This document shows, piece after piece, positions 4,996 through 8,456 of a stretch of 8,456 bases of DNA. The translations under genes were made by a program, and so were the position numbers. The stretch comes from Angelakisella sp. (GTDB lineage Bacteria; Bacillota; Clostridia; Oscillospirales; Ruminococcaceae), in NCBI GenBank assembly GCA_013316495.1, contig WSMP01000068.1, positions 1 to 8,456 on the forward strand. Reading direction: 5' to 3'. The number at the start of each line of letters is the position of its first letter. Within the stretch, counting starts at the first letter, position 1. The notes below the pieces were generated by a model. It was given only the letters and a program-made list of their open reading frames with translations, was not told where the DNA came from and searched no databases.

Positions 4996-6500
4996 GCTTT
5001 ATGACCTCCAATCGTCCCGTTCCGCTGGACTGCTGTAGCGCCCTCCTCCAGGGAATGCACCTTGAGGATGGCGTTTTTTCCATACTTGCCCTTGATTTGA
5101 AGGATGGCTTCCTGCATCCGCCGCTCCCGTTCCCGCTGGGCGGCGTTTTCCTTGCGCTGCTGCTCCAGGGCGGTATAGTCGGTGAACAGATCCAGCTGCT
5201 CCACCGCCGGGGCCTCCGGCACCTCACTTTCCAGGATGACCTCACAGGCGGTGAGGTTCAGCCGCCGGATGAGGAGGTTTCCATCCACCACCCGGTCAAA
5301 CAGCGCCAGCGCCCCCTGCACCAGCTCCTTAGCCGAGGAGGTGTATCCCCCCAGCCGCTCTGTCCCATGGGCGTGCTTGGGCACCGCCCGGCCATAGCGG
5401 TCCACCGTCACCGGTCCCTTGTACTCCTTTCGCCGCTCCGGATCGGTGAGGTTCTCGATATCATACCCCGCCGTCAGGACCAGCTGGTTGGTCACCAGCC
5501 GCTTTCCAACCAGCTCCAGCGCCAAGGCGTCCGCCATCTCGTGGACCACCAGCCGGGCCTTCTGGAAGCTGTAGGGGTGCTGCAAGACCTGCCCGGAGCC
5601 GATGCTGTTGCTCTCCGGCCGATAGGCCTTCACGTCGGCGATGGTGCAGGGCTCCCACCCCCAGGCGTGGTCGATGAGAAGCTCAGCGTTGACGCCAAAG
5701 AGCCGGTAGAGGCTGTCCTCATCCTGGATGGATCGCCGGGCCACGTCCCCCATGGTGAACATCCCATGGGCCTCCAGCTTTTTGGCGTATCCCGGCCCTA
5801 CCCGCCAAAAATCGGTGAGGGGCCGGTGGTCCCACAGGTTTTTGCGGTAGCTCAGCTCATCCAGCCGGGCGATACGGACGCCGTCCTTGTCCGGGGGGAT
5901 GCGCTTGGCCCAGATATCCATGGCGATTTTGGCCAGGTACAGGTTCAGCCCAATCCCCGCCGTGGCGGTGATGCCGGTGGTCTCCAGCACGTCCAGCATC
6001 ATCTTCTTTACCAGGTCACGAGGGGGCAGCTGATAGGTTTTGAGATAGGGGGTCACGTCGATGAGGACCTCGTCGATGGAATAGCTGATGATGTCCTCCG
6101 GGGCGATGTATTTAAGGTAGACTTGATAGACCCTGGTGCTGTACTCCATGTACAGAGCCATCCGGGGCGGGGCCACGATGTAATCCAGGGCCAGCTCCGG
6201 GTGCTCCGCCAGTTCCTTAGCGAAGGGGGAGGAGCCGGTCAGTTTCCGCCCCAGCGCCCTTCGCTGCCTCTGCCAATTGACCTCCTTCACCTTTTGCACC
6301 ACCTCGAACAGCCGGGCCCTGCCGGGGATGCCATAGCTTTTCAGGGCGGGGGTGACGGCCAGGCAGATGGTCTTTTCGGTACGGCTTTTGTCCGCTACCA
6401 CCAGGTTTGTGGCCAGGGGGTCCAGGCCCCGCTCGATGCACTCCACGGAGCTGTAAAAGGACTTTAGGTCGATGGCCGCGTAAACCTTCTCTCCCACCAT
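4992..6500 (-). CDS. Y-family translesion DNA polymerase (UvrX/DinB type)
   Basis: A 502-residue protein that should copy past damaged bases. Catalytic residues are present: Asp11 in AIDLKSFYSSVE, with Tyr16 in the steric-gate position that excludes ribonucleotides, and Asp143-Glu144 in YSIDEVLIDV. The palm, thumb (helix-hairpin region near WRVGPGYAKKLEAHG) and little-finger parts follow in order. Residues 435-439 read QLDLF, an ideal beta sliding-clamp motif, followed by a charged helix (445-470) and a short tail. The whole resembles the UvrX/ImpB/MucB branch common on mobile and chromosomal loci of Clostridia. The ATG at 6500 has a GGAGG site only 3 bases away, a short spacing, but no better start is in frame. 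It is first in an operon with tag and yolD and has a LexA-like box at its promoter. Confidence 0.94.
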   Translation of the reverse strand: MVGEKVYAAIDLKSFYSSVECIERGLDPLATNLVVADKSRTEKTICLAVTPALKSYGIPGRARLFEVVQKVKEVNWQRQRRALGRKLTGSSPFAKELAEHPELALDYIVAPPRMALYMEYSTRVYQVYLKYIAPEDIISYSIDEVLIDVTPYLKTYQLPPRDLVKKMMLDVLETTGITATAGIGLNLYLAKIAMDIWAKRIPPDKDGVRIARLDELSYRKNLWDHRPLTDFWRVGPGYAKKLEAHGMFTMGDVARRSIQDEDSLYRLFGVNAELLIDHAWGWEPCTIADVKAYRPESNSIGSGQVLQHPYSFQKARLVVHEMADALALELVGKRLVTNQLVLTAGYDIENLTDPERRKEYKGPVTVDRYGRAVPKHAHGTERLGGYTSSAKELVQGALALFDRVVDGNLLIRRLNLTACEVILESEVPEAPAVEQLDLFTDYTALEQQRKENAAQRERERRMQEAILQIKGKYGKNAILKVHSLEEGATAVQRNGTIGGHKA

Positions 6501-6576
6501 TTGCCTCCGCTCTAAAAATTGTTCTTCACCGGCTTGACCAAACTATCAAAGAGGGCCGTACTGTCCACAACAAAAA

Positions 6577-6590
6577 AGAACATCTGTTTG
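6577..6590. promoter_or_regulatory. LexA-like (SOS) box at the repair operon start site
   Basis: AGAACATCTGTTTG resembles the Bacillota LexA box, whose core is GAAC-N4-GTTC; here only the last core base differs (GTTT). It lies just downstream of the -10 box, over the expected transcription start, where bound LexA would block RNA polymerase. Gene content (translesion polymerase) supports the SOS reading. Repressor identity is inferred. Confidence 0.65.
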
Positions 6591-6595
6591 AAACC

Positions 6596-6624
6596 ATTAT
6601 ACATTTTCGCCATTTGGTTGTCAA
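6596..6624 (-). promoter_or_regulatory. Perfect consensus sigma-A promoter of the repair operon
   Basis: On the minus strand TTGACA (6624-6619) and TATAAT (6601-6596) are separated by exactly 17 bases, matching the consensus at all twelve positions. The leader to the polymerase start is about 90 bases. So strong a promoter in front of an error-prone polymerase makes sense only if tightly repressed, in line with the LexA-like box over the start site. Confidence 0.92.
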
Positions 6625-6648
6625 GAAGATAGTTGGGTTTAAAAGCAG

Positions 6649-6682
6649 TCTCAAATCCCCTCCCCAAAGGACAGATTTGAGA
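6649..6682. repeat. 9-bp inverted repeat between the repair promoter and the element remnant
   Basis: TCTCAAATC (6649-6657) and GATTTGAGA (6674-6682) are exact inverted repeats with a 16-base C- and A-rich centre. They lie 25-58 bases upstream of the -35 box of the repair operon and about 70 bases before the CHAP remnant. They may be an operator or a relic of the element boundary. There is no T-run on either side to make a terminator. Confidence 0.35.
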
Positions 6683-6751
6683 GCCCCAATACCCTAAAAA
6701 TACCAGTGCAAAAAAGCGCCTAGTGAGCAAAGGTTATATTCTTTAACCAAA

Positions 6752-7151
6752 GGTGCTGGTGGCGGGAACGGCGGAGATCTGGTTTCGGTGGCGCTTTCTC
6801 AGGTGGGGAATGTAGGCGGTTAGCCTTTTTGGAGTTGGCACGGCTTTGACAGCCGGGTGGAAGGGTGCGCCTGTTTTGTCAGCTGGTGTGCCAACGAGAG
6901 TGGCTGTCTTGGAACTATGGTGCCAAAGTTCTCCCGGTGTACCGATGGGGGTGGCATGGTTCCGGGAGCAGAGGCGCTGGAAAGATAGCGGTTATCTGCC
7001 CCAGCCAGGAGAGATCATCTTCTTTGACTGGAATGAGGATGGAATGCCGGACCATGTGGGAATTGTAGAGAAGGTGGATGGAGGGGTGATTTACACTATA
7101 GAAGGTAATTCAGCTGGGGACCGGTGCAGGGGAAATCGGTATGCGATGGGA
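6752..7151 (+). pseudogene. Broken CHAP-domain cell-wall hydrolase of a conjugative element
   Basis: Reading frame 2 from 6752 gives a Gly-rich linker and then VALSQVGNVGG, an amber TAG (6821-6823), PFWSWHGFDSRVEGCACFVSWC and on to KFSRCTDG. The match then jumps to frame 3 as VAWFREQRRW, EIIFFDWNEDG, DHVGIVE and YTIEGNSAGD. Joined, this is the CHAP amidase/endopeptidase module found in cell-wall hydrolases of Tn1549/CTn-type elements, where it opens peptidoglycan for the transfer channel. The jump falls in a run of five G (6947-6951); four would restore the frame. The usual Trp before the catalytic Cys (EWCACF) is Gly here. Codons for the catalytic Cys (6866-6868) and His (7053-7055) survive. 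No start codon or ribosome site is seen, and upstream lysozyme/peptidase domains are missing. An ORF starting with TTG at 6846 is an artefact of the frameshift. Confidence 0.82.
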
Positions 7152-7469
7152 AACGAACTTTTGGCCCCGGACGAAGTGCGGATGCTGGATAACCGGTACG
7201 CCTTACTGTTTATTCGGGGCGAACAGCCTATCATGGACTTAAAGTATAACATTCTGCGGCATCCTTTTATCTGTTACACCACCGATGGCGATGCAAAGCC
7301 CTTCCTTCATAGAGAGGATACCCGGAGCACCGCCACTCTACAGTGCGCCCTGGAACTGCTGGAAAAGGCAGGGCAGCTGTCCCTGCACATTGAAAACCGC
7401 AACCTTCTGCTCCTCACCGAGGAGGAGTTGGAAGAATATTTGAAAAACAACGGAGGTATTGCAACATGA
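7152..7469 (+). pseudogene. C-terminal fragment of a VirD4/TraG-like coupling protein, fused to the CHAP remnant
   Basis: In the same frame as the CHAP remnant, and with no stop between, the sequence changes to LLAPDEVRMLDNRYALLFIRG, then EQPIMDLKYNILRHP, and ends about 105 residues later at 7469. This matches the end of VirD4/TraG-type coupling ATPases of Gram-positive conjugative elements, where a segment of the form L-x-x-DE-v-x-x-lD-n-x-x-x-lfiRG-x-P-x-x-D-x-KY-x-x-x-x-HP closes the protein. The ATPase core (Walker A and B) is absent, so the fragment cannot work as a coupling protein. The junction lies near 7145-7160. The stop overlaps the next gene as ATGA, which keeps the original VirD4-to-VirB2-like gene order. 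Assignment is from pattern memory and needs a search; the alternative is an unusual natural C-terminal extension of CHAP. Confidence 0.65.
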
Positions 7470-7771
7470 AAAAGCAGAACAAGGTTTATCTTTCTTTGGC
7501 ATTGGCGGCGATGCTGCTGTGCGCTCTTTCGGTGACAGCCTTTGCCACTGGGACCGGCGGTGACCCTCTGACGGTCATCAACAAGCTGTCCGACTTTATC
7601 TTTGGCCTCATTCGGGCGGTAGGGATGATCCTGCTGGGCTGGGGTATTGTCCAGGTGGGGCTTTCCCTCCAGAGCCACGACCCCAGCCAGCGGTCCAACG
7701 GGTTTCTCACCTTGGCGGGAGGCATTATCATCACCTTTACAAAAGAGATCCTGGCCCTCATTACTGGCTGA
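7466..7771 (+). CDS. VirB2/TrbC-like (Maff2-type) small conjugation membrane protein
   Basis: A 101-residue protein that appears intact. A GGAGG site (7452-7456) stands 9 bases before the ATG. Residues 1-27 are a signal peptide (MKKQNK, hydrophobic core, cleavage after TAFA). Two membrane segments follow, about 44-66 and 81-99, joined by a short polar loop, GLSLQSHDPSQRSNGF. This is the plan of VirB2/TrbC pilin-like subunits and of the Maff2 small proteins that follow the coupling-protein gene in Tn1549-like elements. In a working element it would form part of the transfer channel. Here all other transfer genes in view are lost or broken, so it is probably an orphan read from whatever transcript enters from upstream. 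It ends at a strong terminator. Confidence 0.75.
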   Translation: MKKQNKVYLSLALAAMLLCALSVTAFATGTGGDPLTVINKLSDFIFGLIRAVGMILLGWGIVQVGLSLQSHDPSQRSNGFLTLAGGIIITFTKEILALITG

Positions 7772-7774
7772 TCG

Positions 7775-7809
7775 AAAAGGGAGGGGACATATGCTGTCCT
7801 CTCCCTTTT
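7775..7809. terminator. Strong bidirectional terminator
   Basis: AAAAGGGAGGGGACA (7775-7789) pairs with TGTCCTCTCCCTTTT (7795-7809) over 15 positions with one G:T wobble, around the 5-base loop TATGC. A-runs and T-runs form the outer stem, so it can act on both strands. It sits between the convergent VirB2-like gene (stop at 7771) and the toxin gene (stop at 7811). Confidence 0.88.
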
Positions 7810-7810
7810 C

Positions 7811-8116
7811 TCAAAGGATGGATCGATAATCGCTGCGTCCGTATAGAATACGATGAATCTGAACGGTATCTTCCGCCACAATAAAAAACACCAGATACTT
7901 TTTCAAAATCAGATAGCGGTAGCCTTTCGCAGCAAGGATAAGATCCCTGGAGCGGGCGCACCGTTCCGGCATACTGGAAAGACTGGCGATCTGCTCGGTC
8001 AACAGGTCGTAATATTGTAATGCCACCTCAGAGGAAAGGGTGTTCAAATCGTTGATAATATCCAACAGATCCTGTTCTGCTGTTGGATAGAGTTTGACTT
8101 TATAATTCTGTCCCAT
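7811..8116 (-). CDS. RelE/ParE-family toxin of a type II toxin-antitoxin pair
   Basis: A 101-residue basic protein of standard RelE/ParE size. The N-terminus has the family start YKVKLYPTAEQDLLDIINDL (5-24) and a long helical pair (27-48). Residues 49-58 include a conserved PERC loop, and the end has VFFIVAEDTVQIHRILYGRSDYRSIL, the beta strand and Arg-rich tail that carry the active or target-contact residues in this fold. RelE members cut mRNA on the ribosome and ParE members poison gyrase; the sequence alone does not decide which. The gene starts at 8116, 17 bases inside the end of the antitoxin gene, so it is translated after the antitoxin from the same message. Its stop is 2 bases from the terminator stem. 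Confidence 0.9.
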   Translation of the reverse strand: MGQNYKVKLYPTAEQDLLDIINDLNTLSSEVALQYYDLLTEQIASLSSMPERCARSRDLILAAKGYRYLILKKYLVFFIVAEDTVQIHRILYGRSDYRSIL

Positions 8117-8375
8117 GAATACGCTCCCGCAGCTGTCGAGCAGTGGTCAGGAAATCTTTGCCTTTCGCACCATCAGTGATCTCTTTTTCAGCCACTGCCA
8201 GCTTTCCATAGAGGTCGATGATAGCCTGCTGTTTTTCGTATTCCGAGATGCTGAGGACTACCATATCACCGGTTCCATTCCGGGTGATATAGACCGGTTG
8301 GCAGGTCTGGCGGCAAAAATCGGAAATTTCATTGGCATTGTTTCGCAAATCAGAGATCGGGCGGATCATTGGCAT
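8100..8375 (-). CDS. Phd/YefM-family antitoxin
   Basis: A 91-residue protein. The ATG at 8375 is chosen because AAGGAGG (8390-8384) lies 8 bases upstream; the longer frame from 8384 would start with a GTG lying on the ribosome site itself. The N-terminal half is typical Phd/YefM: PISDLRNNANEISDF, then QPVYITRNGTGDMVVLSISEYE, a small dimer fold that binds the operator DNA. The C-terminal half (50-91) is a charged helix with KAxAEKE-like and RQLRERI stretches that should wrap and block the toxin. Antitoxin before toxin with a 17-base overlap is the usual order. In this family antitoxin and toxin together repress their own promoter, so the promoter found just upstream is probably autoregulated. 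Confidence 0.92.
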   Translation of the reverse strand: MPMIRPISDLRNNANEISDFCRQTCQPVYITRNGTGDMVVLSISEYEKQQAIIDLYGKLAVAEKEITDGAKGKDFLTTARQLRERIHGTEL

Positions 8376-8399
8376 AAACGCCACCTCCTTTTATCAATC

Positions 8400-8428
8400 A
8401 GTATAGCAAAATTATGAGTAAATATCAA
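8400..8428 (-). promoter_or_regulatory. Promoter of the toxin-antitoxin module
   Basis: On the minus strand TTGATA (8428-8423) and TATACT (8405-8400) are separated by 17 bases, giving a short leader of about 20 bases to the antitoxin start at 8375. The area is AT-rich. I saw no clear palindrome for the antitoxin operator. Bases 8429-8456 hold nothing I can assign. Confidence 0.85.
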
Positions 8429-8456
8429 CGTGAATTTAAGAATGGAGATGAAAAAA

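Noticed and set aside
5001..6467. 488-residue plus-strand open frame opposite the polymerase gene
   Set aside because: It is antisense to a clear Y-family polymerase, rich in His, Gly, Pro and Leu as expected for a mirror frame of GC-rich coding DNA, with no ribosome site or domain.
6512..6730. 72-residue minus-strand frame over the repair promoter
   Set aside because: It contains the consensus -35/-10 and LexA-like box and has no recognisable protein features.
6944..6955. Programmed +1 frameshift at the G5 run
   Set aside because: An amber codon upstream and loss of the normal start and N-terminal domains make decay more likely than regulated recoding; no stimulatory structure was seen.
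6846..7469. 207-residue frame starting at TTG as an intact hydrolase
   Set aside because: The start has no ribosome site, the first ~35 residues are out of frame with CHAP homology, and the true frame lies one base off until the G run at 6947-6951.
8376..8384. GTG start at 8384 for the antitoxin
   Set aside because: The GTG overlaps the ribosome site itself; ATG at 8375 has ideal spacing.

Overview
The window looks like chromosomal DNA of a low-GC-group (Bacillota) gut-type Clostridia, most likely near the Oscillospiraceae/Eubacteriales. The grounds are strong GGAGG ribosome sites throughout, sigma-A promoters with consensus -35/-10 boxes, a UvrX/YolD-type repair pair, an EpsG polymerase, an RsgI-type anti-sigma factor, and remnants of a Tn1549-like conjugative element. 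No rRNA, tRNA or CRISPR array was seen. The family assignments rest on reading the protein sequences by eye; no database search was run.

Region 1 (1-1181, minus strand) is a three-gene signalling operon. It reads: a small secreted protein with three EF-hand/thrombospondin-3-like DxDGDG loops, an ECF sigma factor, and the start of an RsgI-like membrane anti-sigma factor that runs off the window. Sigma and anti-sigma overlap by 8 bases. A sigma-W-like promoter candidate sits in front. Region 2 (1182-1425) is the divergent intergenic stretch, with two hairpins. Region 3 (1426-2583, plus strand) encodes a type II membrane-anchored protein and a secreted beta-rich protein, neither firmly assignable. 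It ends in a perfect 11-bp-stem terminator shared with the convergent epsG-like gene (2682-3734, minus), which has its own consensus promoter.

Region 4 (3922-6624, minus strand) is a self-contained DNA-damage cassette. A textbook TTGACA-N17-TATAAT promoter carries a LexA-like box at the expected transcription start. It drives a Y-family polymerase with an intact beta-clamp motif, a 3-methyladenine glycosylase overlapping it by ATGA, a YolD-like protein, and a terminator. The layout suggests coordinated translesion synthesis and alkylation repair under SOS control.

Region 5 (about 6752-7809, plus strand) is the scar of a conjugative element. A CHAP cell-wall hydrolase broken by an amber codon and a +1 frameshift is joined in frame to what reads as the last ~100 residues of a VirD4/TraG coupling protein. 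An apparently intact VirB2/Maff2-like pilin gene and a strong terminator follow. Region 6 (7811-8428, minus strand) is a Phd/YefM-RelE/ParE toxin-antitoxin module with its own promoter. It may be cargo or a stabiliser left from the same element.
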